DNA from: Hymenopellis radicata
Taxonomy: Eukaryota > Basidiomycota > Agaricomycetes > Agaricales > Physalacriaceae
Assembly (NCBI GenBank): GCA_015501595.1
Contig: JADNRX010000418.1
Coordinates: forward strand, 1 to 45,008
Direction of reading: 5' to 3'
Length of the DNA stretch: 45,008 bases
Position 1 is the first letter of the stretch. The number at the start of each line of letters is the position of its first letter. A program made the position numbers and the translations under genes. Shown here piece by piece: positions 9,976 to 20,619 of this stretch. The notes beneath the pieces were generated by a model, which worked only from the letters and a program-made list of their open reading frames with translations, was not told the DNA's origin and did not search any database.

Positions 9976-10982
9976 TCATACGCCAATGACCTCAGCCAGC
10001 TTGGTCTGACAAGGTCCCAAGAAAACAAAATCCGCCTCCTCCGCATGGTTAGACATCTCAGTATTAAACACCGCCACCTTCCCGCCTCGCGCCTGCACCT
10101 TTCCTCCAATCCTCGACGCAGGCTGAACCTAAAGTACCATTGGGTCAGTCAAAAACACACATTCCTCTCGCAGTACACACGTACCACTGCCGACGTCCCA
10201 ACAACGATACACAGATCCGCATTGTCCGCCAACGCAAGAACCTCATGAATCCTCTTCGGCCTTTCACCAAACAGCGTAACATCCGGCCGAAGCAACTGCG
10301 TGCACTGAGGGCAGTGCGGCAGATCCGCGCGGTTCACGATGGGCTCCAAGTCGCCCTCCGCTACGACGAGCTCTGTCCCTGCGAGCGCTGCGCATATCGG
10401 GGAGTCGTACACGCGTGCAGTGTAGGCGCAGTCGTGCGCACAGCACGCGACGTCGAAGATGTTGCCGTGCATCTCGATGATAGCGCCGGCTGCTTTCTCA
10501 TTCGGTGACTCCGCTTCAAGTTGGGAAAGAGCAGTACCGCACAGACCGTCAATGTTCTGCGTGATATGCACGTAGGTCGACTGAGGCGCCACAGCTTTCC
10601 TGATACTGGCCATCGCCAAACGCGCTAGAGTACGATGACCCTCGTTTGGCGACTTGGTAAGAATCCTTCCCTCTATAAGAATCGATTCGGACGAAGTAGT
10701 AGCTACGTACTCACTCTTCGCGGCGATAATGAAAGAACTGCCACACGCGAGACTGGCTCTCGCCCCAGGCCGTCAAGGTCGCAACAGATGCTGAATCGTA
10801 TTTCCTCCACATACCCCCGTTGCCGCGAAACGTGGCGATTCCTAACAAGAAATTGACCGGCAGACCTCAGGTTTGTAATCATACTCACCAGAAGAAACTG
10901 AGAGACCGGCTCCAGATAGGACAATGATGCTTTTAGCATCAGCCAGCACGCGGCGAAAGTCATCGACATTAGAAGACGGCAT
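9976..10982 (-). CDS. SIR2-family deacylase, SIRT5-like (class III)
   Basis: Exons (minus) 10982-10889, 10841-10715, 10665-10185 and 10128-9976 join to 284 residues. Motifs in order: LSGAGLS and TFRGNGGMW (NAD binding, near residues 22-45), WQFFHYRRE, THE core TQNIDGL, catalytic His in EMHGNIF, two zinc cysteine pairs (CCAHDC and CPQC), VVGTSAVVQPASR and VAVFNTE near the C-terminus. Sirtuins use NAD+ to remove acyl groups from lysine; the class III subgroup prefers malonyl, succinyl or glutaryl groups. The Arg matching SIRT5 Arg105 is present, but the residue matching Tyr102 is Phe, so acyl preference is uncertain. No clear mitochondrial presequence is seen. The acceptor of exon 3 (GGAAG, 10666-10667) is weak but is the one that keeps the frame. 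The stop codon overlaps a short CATAGCT repeat. Confidence 0.9.
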
Positions 10983-11980
10983 TGTCAGTTCAGAAGATAG
11001 AATCAGTTGAGGGCGCTAAAGAAACCAGAGGTAGTTCCAGAGTAAAATATAAATAGACCAGTCACGTAAGTAGATTCGAGCTAGGTTAGCCTTGCGATAT
11101 TCGAAGATAGAGGTACTGGAAGACAGTAGCCGTGAGCTGTTATTCTTTTCTGGTCACCAGGTAACCTAGCGTTCAGATGACAGTCGATCTGTAAAATTTG
11201 GCAGACAGTTTTGGCGTGGACTTTTTTTTGTACATCCTTCGAAGTTCGCACGGTCTGGTGACGGATTCCCGATTAGGAAGTCGCGCGTCCTTGCTCGCTC
11301 ACCATCACTGCGTTCTGCTGCTATGTTGTTACGAGTTATGGGTTACGGGCTACGGGTTATGGGTTACGTGTTATGGGTATCGTCTGTTCTTTGCCTCGAA
11401 GGTGGGGGGATTTTTGCTGGTGGTAGAATGTGAGACATTCTGAGACAATGCTGCTGAGCGCACATCGAGCCTCGTGCTGAGTGCCGGAAATACGAACCCT
11501 GCGTGGGGGGTAGCGCAGATAGTGTTCGTCGCCTGCTGAGTGGAAGGCGTGAGCCGGCAACTAGTTTTGTCGGGACAAAGCGCTGTTTGCTCAGTGGCCC
11601 GTGGCTGCCTGAACCGGCGAGGCAGTATGTGGGGCCTGGTTGCCGTAAGAACTCGGTAATCGGGTGTATTACCTCCCTCATAGCTCATAGCTCATAGCTC
11701 ACCAGCGCTCGCTCTTTTTCTCCCCACCCTCCAACTCCCTTGTCGCGGTGGATTGTCTGTATCCGTGTTTAGGTCTCCTCCCGAGTTCTCAGCTGGCAAT
11801 TCGGCTTCCCGGCCGGTCTGGCGCCATTCACATATGGAAAACATCTCGCCCGTTTCGCTCCCCGACCACCCGGTATTATCGATACCGCTCGCTCTCCTCA
11901 TCACGCGTCGTCATTAGCTTGAGCGTAGAAACGCAGAAAAAACATCGCCGTTGCGCTACTTCCCTCGCTAGTCAAGCGAC
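10983..11980. other. Sirtuin to F-box 1 intergenic region
   Basis: This is the shared upstream region of two divergent genes. It contains a 7-bp tandem array at 11329-11377 and a run of CATAGCT units at about 11679-11699; the same word also overlaps the sirtuin stop codon at 9957-9979. Overlapping open frames at 11357-11690 on both strands look like chance. No gene was supported. Confidence 0.5.
11329..11377. repeat. Seven-unit 7-bp tandem array (TTAYGGG-like)
   Basis: Seven successive 7-bp units follow the pattern TTAYGGG with single changes (TTACGAG, TTATGGG, TTACGGG, CTACGGG, TTATGGG, TTACGTG, TTATGGG), 49 bp in all. It resembles but is not the TTAGGG telomere unit. Confidence 0.85.
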
Positions 11981-13274
11981 ATGAAGGCCGCTCGTGACTC
12001 CACGTCCAGTGTCAATTGCGATTGTAAGTCGTTCTGGAATAATCCTTGATACGTCTCTGAATCCGAACGTAGCCTACATCCTCCGCCTTCCCAACGAACT
12101 TCTTCTATTGATATTTCACGCGGTCAAGTCTCAGTATCGGTATACACCTAAATTCGCTTTTCATCGCCTTGCGGTTGTTTGTCGTCGCTTCCGTGACCTT
12201 CTTGTCCCTGATTTGTTTCGCATTGTCTCTCTCCCGAAATACTCATTTCATCATCGAGAACGTTCGGCTCTCTGCTCTTTCCTTCCTTCATATGGACATC
12301 ATATTCGCCACCTTGAGGCTTCCCCCGCAGGCGGCGCAGATCCGTCGTGGGCTTCGAGCGTTCTCAGTACTCTGTCGCTCTCTGCGCAGCATTTTACCAA
12401 CCTTCAATACCTCCAACTCCACCTCCATAAGACGTTAACCGCCGAACAGCAGGCTGACCTTATCGAGATGTTTAAGGCCCTGCCTCCTCACTTGCAGGAG
12501 CTTGACCTGGCCGGCTTCTCGTGGACGAGCGCCGCAAAGGCTCTGGCTGTCGCTCAGCAACCCAATTTACAGCGGCTTTCGCTCAACCTCGAGTTGCCGA
12601 TACCAAGCGCTCCGATGGCACCTGCAAAGTTAACATCCTATTTCCCTGCTCTAGTGCATATTCACATACCAGGCCATTGGTGCCCTCAACTGTCCTGGTT
12701 TATCGAGGCTTTTCTCGGGTCAAAATTGGAACATATTGCGGTTGGATTCGCGGATCGTATTGAAAATGGAGACACCGATAGCCACCTGTGTTCCAACCAT
12801 CCGTGTCGGTGGACTGATGGCCTCTATCATCTCTTTGCGGCATCGGCTTCGTCGTTGACCAACTTGACCATCTCCACCCCTTCATTTCAGACTGGCAGCT
12901 TCGTTTCTTTCATCGAACGCGTTACCACCGTCACTTTCCGACACATAGATTTCAATTGGAATTCAGACCACCTCGTCCAACTCGTGGGACCCTTCGCGAC
13001 TTTGTCCGTCACCAGCTTACGTTTCGATGGTTGCTCTGGAGTTCCGCCGACGTTTGCGAGATGGTTCGAAGATTCAGAGCAGTCTCGCCATCTCTTTCCT
13101 GCTTTGAAGGAACTCGAAGTCGGTCGGCTGTATACCCGCGTGGACTTGGAATGGAACTTTGGGGATGAACATATTTATTGGCAACCAGCGGTGCGGTCGG
13201 AGCTTGAAAAGAACTGTAAAAGGCGTGGTATAGAGGCAGTCTTCCACTGGGACTTTTCTATGGGGTGGGATTGA
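11981..13274 (+). CDS. F-box / leucine-rich-repeat protein 1
   Basis: The model is exon 11981-12023 and exon 12073-13274, 414 residues. It was chosen from the paralogue at 36966, whose first exon has the same layout (M-x-AARDS then NCD before the intron). The F-box core is YILRLPNELLLLIF near residue 16, followed by RLAVVCRRFRDLLVPDLFR, the usual Skp1-binding segment. The rest is an irregular LRR solenoid (FTNLQYLQLHLH, LQELDLAGF, LTNLTI, VTSLRFDGCSG). F-box proteins dock substrates onto SCF ubiquitin ligases; the target is unknown. Compared with the paralogue, the AG acceptor at about 12064 is lost (CCAG to CCGA) and the next AG, 12071-12072, is used, deleting two codons in frame. Divergent from the sirtuin; a DUF5695 relic follows the stop. 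Confidence 0.8.
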
Positions 13275-13334
13275 ATGACTCATAGAACGGGATCATATTT
13301 GTATTTTTTCCTAGCATTTTTGGTACAAGACGAA

Positions 13335-13462
13335 CCACTGAATAACTGAAGCGTTGCCCGTTAGAAAACGGAATAACTTGAAGAACCGCCTCATCATCAA
13401 CCGTATGCGTTCCAGTCACTGCGAACCAACTGCCAACGTATCCACTAATCGTCTGCGTCACA
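13335..13462 (-). pseudogene. Relic of the 3' end of a DUF5695-type gene
   Basis: About 128 bp match the last codons of the minus-strand gene ending at 38334. Both encode SGY, then AVTGTHTVD and VIPFS-GQ before the end. Here insertions change the spacing and the stop is lost. It lies convergent to and just after F-box 1, exactly as the intact gene lies after F-box 2, so it was carried along when that gene pair was duplicated. Only the tail was copied or has survived. Confidence 0.85.
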
Positions 13463-13506
13463 GGAAGATCCTGCTCAATATCGATAGACGGGCGTCGGAT
13501 TCCGCG

Positions 13507-13750
13507 ATGTAAGAATAGTATTTAGTTCACGATCCCATAACAAGCGAGCCCTTGGACATGCGAGCTATCTAAATGAGTCGCAGTTAACGGTACATAGAGG
13601 ACATCTGCCAAATTCGCTCATGGCGGTTCAAACCTTTCAAGCGACGCTGGTTCGCATGTTCCTACTACCGAATTATTCTCCTCCAGCGTTCGAAAAAGTT
13701 TTGCTACCCTGGAGTCAGTTGCGTCTCCAGACAACAGACAAATTAAGCAC
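13507..13750. repeat. Copy of the DUF6535 3' flank found at 25398-25628
   Basis: This block matches 25398-25628 in the same orientation with small indels: AGTATTTAG-TCACGA, then AACCTTTCAAGCGACGCTGG, ACCGAATTATTCTCC, and GTCTCCAGACAACAG followed by GACAAATTAAG. In the other copy it spans the terminal exon and 3' flank of a DUF6535 gene, so here it is the orphan 3' end of a similar gene. It begins about 45 bp after the DUF5695 relic. Confidence 0.85.
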
Positions 13751-14002
13751 TTGAACCACATCTAGCTACGACAACAGGTACACCCTAACGTTCTTTCGGG
13801 TTCACCACTGAAGTTGTTGTTGACTTTACCGTCGTGCTCTTCGAGCCCGTAGAGATCGTTCGACCGCACGCATCTCCGTCATAGTTCACTAACGTCTCCT
13901 ACTTGACCAAATGTAAAGACGAGCCAGAGCGCTCCGTGCATAATCATTCTTAGATAACTCTGTTCATCGTACAATCAACAGACCATCAGGGAATTAGGTG
14001 TG

Positions 14003-17000
14003 CTACACTACTTCCTTAACCATCATCGATGGTCCTGGTGTATCAGAGAAATTGGGTATGACATCCATGTATGCTTCATAACGCTTGGCCCATTCTGCGG
14101 ATTCCCGAGTGGGCGTCGAACCTGCAGCTGACTTCTCATGTTGGCGCCTCCTAAGCAGCCTCAGCCATCGCATCGGATTAAGCCTGTTGATCCATGCGCC
14201 ATCCTTAGTATTGATGTGAGTATCGGAAGTCTGTGAAAAGGTAAGTTGATTGCATGCGCCAATTTTGTACTTCGCGAACGTACTACTTGGCAGTGTGTCG
14301 GGCGAACCGGCGGAGAAAAGTCGCCTTGCACAACGTTCTTTATCAGCGTCTCAACCAACCCCGGTAGTTCTTCAACCTCTCGCCAATCGTGGCGCTCTAC
14401 ATCTTTCAACCTATATCCCGGATGTGCCAGCATCCTCGATGGCTCGCAGTACTGGAGTAATGCGCCTTCAGACATGACAAAGAGAGCCAATTCGTGTACA
14501 CAGTCAGACCAGCAGTCTTCGCCCCGAGTCAATTTCGCCAAGAGCCACATTCTATCCTGCGTAGGCGCATCGGCAAGTAGTAACAGCTTGAGCAACGTCG
14601 ATAATTTGGAGCGCCGGCGCAGGTACTCAAGCGCACGCGAGAACACATCTGGAGACTGGCTCTGTACAATCGAGAGCCCATCTAGATACGACGCGGCCAA
14701 GAACGGCTGTCCTGGATACCACGTATCAGGCAGCCTGTCCGACTGTGCAACACAATCAAGCTCCTCTTTGACGCCCTTCAACCAGTCCCGAGCTATAAGA
14801 CCAGTGTATAGACCTTCCAGTGCGTATGAATGATGTCCAGAATGAATCACGTAGCAAAGCAGTGCAGCCACAAGGTCGGTGGCGAAATGAGTACGTTCTG
14901 TACCAGCGAATGCCACATGCAATACCTTTTCCATGACATCCTTGCCTGGCCAGGAAAAGTCAAACTTATCACCTCCGTTAGATCCCAGCGATGAGAGACC
15001 CAAGAGACGATTGAGACCACAAAAGAGGGCTAATGCAATGTACCTCTCGTCCTCTAACGTAATCGTGGTACTAGAGCCATATGCGTCAGACGATACTACC
15101 TGCTGCAGAGCAAGCACAGCAGCTCTGTCGACATTTGGGTGCCTCGCCGAGCACGATCCACCATGAAGCGCGTAGTTGTACGCATTCTCTGCAACGAGCC
15201 GAAATAGCGACTGGGTAATATTGGGATCGGCATTGGGCGAGATGCCATCGCTCATCCACTCCAAGTGCTGGGAGGACGAGAGCTGAACAAACGGCGTCTG
15301 TAACATGGCAAGGATGAGAAAGATATCATCAGGCAGATCCTGTGTATAATTCTCTTCCGCTCGAGGAAACTGGGGGAAACCGAAATGGATGACGTATTTA
15401 ATAAAGGAAGGACGCATGTTAACGGACAGTGCGTTCATGAAATACTTCGAGAATGCATTTCCCGGGGGTCTCATCTGATAAAAGTTGATGACGAGTGGCA
15501 GCGGACAATTCCACAATGAGAAATCCATAAGCGGTCGATGCTCTGAGCTCCCTTTATCGCGCGTGGTCGCAGGACAATGGTGCATCAAGCAAGAATGGTC
15601 AGGACGAGCAGCGTAGTGCAGAAGGTAATACCATAGCTTCGAAGGACGACTTTGGCCGTCGCTGATTCCGAGCCATCCTGTCCCGGCGCGCATGGCATTT
15701 TGGAAAATTCGAGCCCAGAAGACGGCATCAAGCTCTACATCGGGAACGGACACACGAAGGATATTATTCCGAATCATTTCCACCGCAGCTTCAGGAGACA
15801 CGTGCCGCAGGACCGTGTAGGGACTCGGCTCTGCGCTGGACATCGGGATCCGGCCAAAACGCAACGCCGTTCGCTGGAACCGTTCGAAGCGTTCGAGAGA
15901 TTGGTTGGGGCGAACATGCGCCATGATCGCTTTTGGGACTTTGGTCACGGCACCAATTCCACCGGGGCCGTTTATGATCTGGATGCTTTGCAAAGGGAGA
16001 CTGCTCAAAGCTTGAAGTACGATGGCCTGCACCGAAGAATTGCGCGTCTCGTTGTGTAACCATGATAACGCCCATGCATCCACTTGGTCCGCCTGATGAG
16101 ATACGGCTAAGCTCTCCATATCTTTCAGCGACTGGGGTTGAGAGGGTGCATGACGCGATGCTGAGGTAGGAGGGGGCGACGATGGTGAAGGGGACTGATC
16201 TCTGCGGAAGAAGCGAGTAAAGGAGTTAACCAGCGGGTAAGAATACACGGAGAGCGGTGTCTTGTACGGACAATCGGCGTGGAAAATAGGAAGCAGATTG
16301 CTGATAGCGTACAAGCTGAATGCGACAAAGGAGATGAATGCAAGCGAGACGGTCATGGCGGTACTGAGGGCACAAAGAAATAACACCAACCCGACGAGGA
16401 ACAAGCCCAGCGCCAGATGCATGAGGATTGGAAGGAGGCCAACGATGAGCGGCACATGCCACTTCTGGAGACCGCGAAGTCTGAAATGACGGATACGAGA
16501 ACGTTCGCGAGGAGCTCCGGATGGCACTGACATGTACTGGTGGATCCATTGTTTACTCAAAACAGCCAGCAATGTCGTTGTGAGACTAAGTCCAAGACTG
16601 GTGAACCACAGCCCATTCACCCAAAGGTCCAAAAGCTTCGGGCGAAAGGATGGTTCAGTAGGCGGGTTGTCGACGTGCGAGCCATTGGCAATGGCAAATT
16701 GGATGTGGATAAGTTGGTGCATCAACACGACCAAAACTTCAGTATTGTCCACCCGCAGACTCTGACACGTTTGAGCAACAAAACCCGTCACGACGGCAGA
16801 AAAGAGGGCGGCCTGAATGCAACATATTGGGTAAATGATACTGTATGCAATCCAGAACTCACGAAAACGAGAAGCATATCGAGTCCATCTCTCCAGTCTC
16901 CATTTCAAAGTCGAATTTCAAGCCCTCGTCCCAATATGTTTTCCAAACACGGGCTCTTGGCGCCATTTCTTGATAGATCTCGTCCGGGGGGTATTTCTGT

Positions 17001-17362
17001 TCATAATCATCGAAGGGATCACTTGTCGGGGGCCCTGGTGGGACGCGTTTAAGATGAATTCTTCAAAAAGAAAGGAATATACCGTTCGGCGGGACAGCGT
17101 GCGTCTGGTAGGTCGTGGAGATGCCCAAAGATCTCCAAGCGCGACTCCGGCGTAAATATGGAGGAGACTCGGGGCCCGGATATGGGTCGACCACGTGCGT
17201 CGGCACAGGCGATATTGATCCATTCAACTTTGGAATCGCGACCACAAATCGAATAAATTCTTCCAGGTAGTGGATACGGCTTCGTAGAAGACTTGTTGGC
17301 GTAGATGTGGGGGGGATATCAATGGACTCGGAGTTTTCAGCTTCTGATATATAGTATGACAT
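14003..17362 (-). pseudogene. DUF6535-family membrane protein, copy 1, 5' part broken
   Basis: Exon order by comparison with copies 2 and 3: 17362-17083, about 17019-16863, 16812-14284 and 14230-14003. The large third exon (843 codons) is open and contains AALFSAVVTGFVAQTCQSL (membrane), WVNGLWFTSLGLSLTTTLLA (membrane), KQWIHQYMSVPSG, VPLIVGLLPILMHLALGLFL (membrane) and CPYKTPLS, then a long helical region. The terminal exon follows a 53-bp intron (GTACGT...CAG) and ends RLLRRRQHEKSAAG...VKEVV. Two lesions hit the 5' part: the acceptor before exon 2 reads AAGTG where paralogues have TAG, and exon 2 lacks 4 nt where paralogues read MVENWRDG (about 16893-16906). The product would start late or not at all. 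Function of the family is unknown. Confidence 0.8.
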
Positions 17363-17692
17363 CGCTTGGACTGTGGATCTTTGGATCATCGTTGTGACAG
17401 AGAGGACAATTGGGGATGCTGTCATTACTGGTATGTCCAGGGACAACATAGGCTGTGCCCGTGTGCTTATTGTCCACCAAGTACCGCCACAATCCTGCTT
17501 CAAAAATCCAGAACATTTAGTAGATACAAACAAGACACAGCAGCGACGTTGATGGGGTAGATACAGGAGTCCAAATGAGGTGCAAGATGGAGAATCAGGT
17601 AACGTAACGTTCGAGGAGAACCAGCACAGAGTGCGTCACAGAACCCGCGCGAATGCGGTGCTTTAACTACCCCGTAGACTTTTTGCCCAGAA

Positions 17693-19551
17693 GAGTAGAG
17701 CACCCGTTAAGACCCTAACCGTACATGATCTCCTCTTATTAGAACCCTGGAGTTCATACAAGCCGCCCTCTAATTAGAGTGCAGAATTTGAGTTATACAT
17801 GATTTCGCACCAGAGGGAATGCCCCATTAACGGCCATGCATGATCCCTACCCGCCCTTCAATGCGCTCCATGCGCCCTCGTAGCCGTATCGGGCTGAACA
17901 CCAGGAACGGCAGTAAGAGAGAAGACTGATTGATCTTTGCTTGATCATGATCGATGATCGTGTTCGGCATCAGTAATACCTGGAAGAATCGTGGCGCATG
18001 CAGAAAAGCAGAAAAAAATGTTGCTATATCAGTCTGTTTGAAGCATGAGGATTGAATGTTGGGTACCAGTACCAGCATGGCTATACGCCCCGACGACTCA
18101 CTGATGTGGCTCTACCCCGCCGAAAACCGCAGAATAAATTTTTGTATGCGCGCCACCGGGCATTGCCGACTAGTTCGCAGTCCGTTTTCTACAATCCATA
18201 CACAATCCACGGGATACAATGCGCGACAGATCCTTGATTCAGCAGTTGTGTGCGATTTTGACAACAGGAAACACATAGAGCCGCCGCCTCAACAGCAACT
18301 GTACAGTTGCATATGACTCCGCCCGGCATTTCCCGGACAGCCATTTCAGCCGAGGACCGAGGTCTCTTTCGGCTACTCAACTCTAGCATGCCGGACTGCC
18401 CCGCCACAATCGATTGCTCTGTTTTTGCGCTGTACCCGTCCTGTATCATCGATGACCATTCTGGTTATCATCTCTTCCATGTTTCCAGCCGCGGAAATCT
18501 TTTGAGTGACCCTCAACTAGTCCAAGGGCCTACGCAACCTCGCCACTGCCTTAAACGAGCCTCGTCGTCTGAGCAGCAGTGAACACCTCGAGACACGGTA
18601 TCAGCATCGTAATACGAAGCAGGGACGTACCGGATAGCATTCCGTGATGTATCGGTCATCAGGAATAGCAGGAAAACCGAGTTTGAGTTTTCGTCCGACG
18701 AAACCATAATCTTGATCGAAATGCACTTAAGGGCTTATAGGGCAACAAGCGCATTCAGCATTGTCTAGATGAACACCCCCGGAAATTTTTTTAGATAGAG
18801 GTCAGTGAGCTGTAGATGACGTTTGGTCTTACTATAGCTTGTAAATATAGGTTGCGGAGTGCAGTTAAATCCTTCATTAATGGTTTTAGCTAGGAAAGAC
18901 ATCGAACTGCGACAAGTGCGTGGATAAATGGTGTTCTATTGGTACAAAGAAAACTCTGGAAATCCCATGGGTTAGGCAAGTTGTCTTCCAATCAGCTCTA
19001 GCGATACCGACTCGCCGTGTAGCTCCTGGTACCATCGACACCTCCCATACTGCCTGCTGCCTCGCGAGTCATGACCATCAAGACGCCCGAATACCCGCTT
19101 GTAACGTAGACCAGGAGTAGTGCAAAGCATTTAGGCAACTCGTCCGGCTGCAACCTTGATCTGCCTTGCCAATCTGCCGGGCAGAAGACAGAGACTGCCC
19201 TGTTCAATGTTCATAGACGACTTGGTTGAAAAATGACGTACTTCTACTACCACAATCACAGTGATCGGGACACCGAAGCGCGCCACGGTCCATCGAAGAA
19301 GGTCCATCGAGATTCCGAAATCTGAGCGCGCACCCGGTACCATTTTGGGCAAGCGGCGCTTTTAGGAACAGAGGCCAGTCCCAATTCGGGCTGGCGAACG
19401 GGATCCTGGATCAGAATGCATGATTTCGTGAGTAATATATGATTTCACTCCTTCTGAGGTGGCCCTCTAATTAGAGGGCTGCATGTATGAATCTCGGGGT
19501 TCTAATTAGAGGGGGGTCATATACGGAATGTCTCTTAGGGCCTGAGTAGAG
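17693..19551. mobile_element. hAT-like non-autonomous element, 1.84 kb
   Basis: The element body is 17701-19543. The word GAGTAGAG flanks it on both sides (17693-17700 and 19544-19551), an 8-bp duplication as for hAT elements. The two ends are long imperfect inverted repeats of roughly 110 bp: the left has TATTAGAACCC, TTCATACA and CCCTCTAATTAGAG, followed by ATGATTTCG, and the right carries the reverse complements in mirrored order. CCCTCTAATTAGAGGG is itself palindromic. Inside there is no frame longer than about 90 codons and no transposase motif, so it is non-autonomous or decayed. Confidence 0.75.
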
Positions 19552-20060
19552 AAGGAAAACTTCTGCCTTCCAGTCTGAGTCGAACCTGAAGTGGACGTCG
19601 CGTTATCAGCGGAGTTCGTAATAAGAGTACAAGTATGTGGCTGGGATATCTTGTGGGAGCGTAGCTCAACCAGGTTGTCCAGATGGTCCGTTGTGCAAGC
19701 ATGGAATACTTACATCATCGGACCATCCGCAGAAGATCATGCTGCTGGCGACATATTCATCAACAGTCCGGCGAAGCATCACTTCTTGTGAATCAGGGAG
19801 AGTCACGAGGAACGGATCGGACGAGCCCGGTGTCTCCTTGCGACTACGACGCTTGAACCAGTTATCAACCACCTCGACGGAGCTATAAGAGGATAACGTG
19901 AAATGAGAATCCATACACAGGTCATTGTCATATAATTCTCACCAGTGAACGGCAGTAGCAATCTGTAAAGACCAAGAAGGAGCAGGAGATGTGCAGATGT
20001 AGGCGTATATGACTTCCAAGTATGCGTCTCGGACTTGTAATAGCCTGATTTTTGCAATAA
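19510..20060 (-). other. Exon-like pieces of an unrecognised gene cut by the hAT element
   Basis: On the minus strand a convincing exon (about 19893-19708) contains VEVVDNWFKRRSRKE and LRRTVDEYVASSMIF, then a GTAAGT donor. A CAAG acceptor at about 19653 opens a further in-frame piece that runs into the right end of the hAT element and stops inside its inverted repeat. I do not recognise the protein. The pattern suggests a gene whose 3' end was replaced by the insertion. Start and upstream exons were not resolved. Confidence 0.3.
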
Positions 20061-20619
20061 GCGCAGGCACCGTACCGTCTTGAAGCTCGCGTGTCACTCG
20101 AAGTAAGTTGGCGTAGCTCGTGTGTTGCGGTATAGGTCTCGTGGCAATCAAGTGCTGGGCCTCTAGGTAAGACAACATAGCGACGGAGGTGAAGAAGTTT
20201 CTGCATTACCGTCGTTGTTCTACTGAAGGAAATCTCAGTGTGGATCAACAACGTTGTAGTCTGAATCAGTACCCACATTACGAGGGGCATTGTTTAGTGC
20301 GCATCTATATAGCAGTGTGTCCAACGAGTTTCGTGGAGGCTGTCGCCGAAACCTCCAACGCACCCGAGAGGGGGTACATTTCTCCTCTCGTGCCATCGCC
20401 TCCTACAACAAGACGTCAGATGGTTGAATGAGCAAGAGCGACAATTCTGAGGGTACGACATTCGCAGCCTTGTTCCATGCATGCCCCTGTAGATTATTAG
20501 TGTAGAGAATGGCTTTGATGAAGGTCACTTGCAAGCCAGGTGTCCAAACAGCCGGCATCCGCTGCGGCTTTTACAGTCGTATCGACGCTAGTCCTGCTCT
20601 CCGATCACCGTGTCGATAG

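Noticed and set aside
9957..11699. CATAGCT runs at 9957-9979 and 11679-11699 as ends of a transposon carrying the sirtuin gene
   Set aside because: They are short simple repeats in the same orientation, one overlaps the stop codon, and there is no target duplication.
11994..12072. Reading F-box 1 as an unspliced frame beginning at GTG 11994
   Set aside because: There is no ATG, and the paralogue shows the same stretch is a first exon plus intron in another frame.
13258..13461. A 67-codon minus-strand frame as a small gene
   Set aside because: Its upstream part is the DUF5695 tail relic and the rest reads through into DNA antisense to F-box 1; it has no start region.
14246..14833. 195-codon plus-strand frame
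   Set aside because: Antisense shadow of DUF6535 copy 1; similar antisense frames over the other copies were discarded for the same reason.
18052..18582. Small open frames inside the 1.84-kb element as a transposase
   Set aside because: All are under 95 codons and lack hAT motifs such as the dimerisation region or the DDE surroundings.
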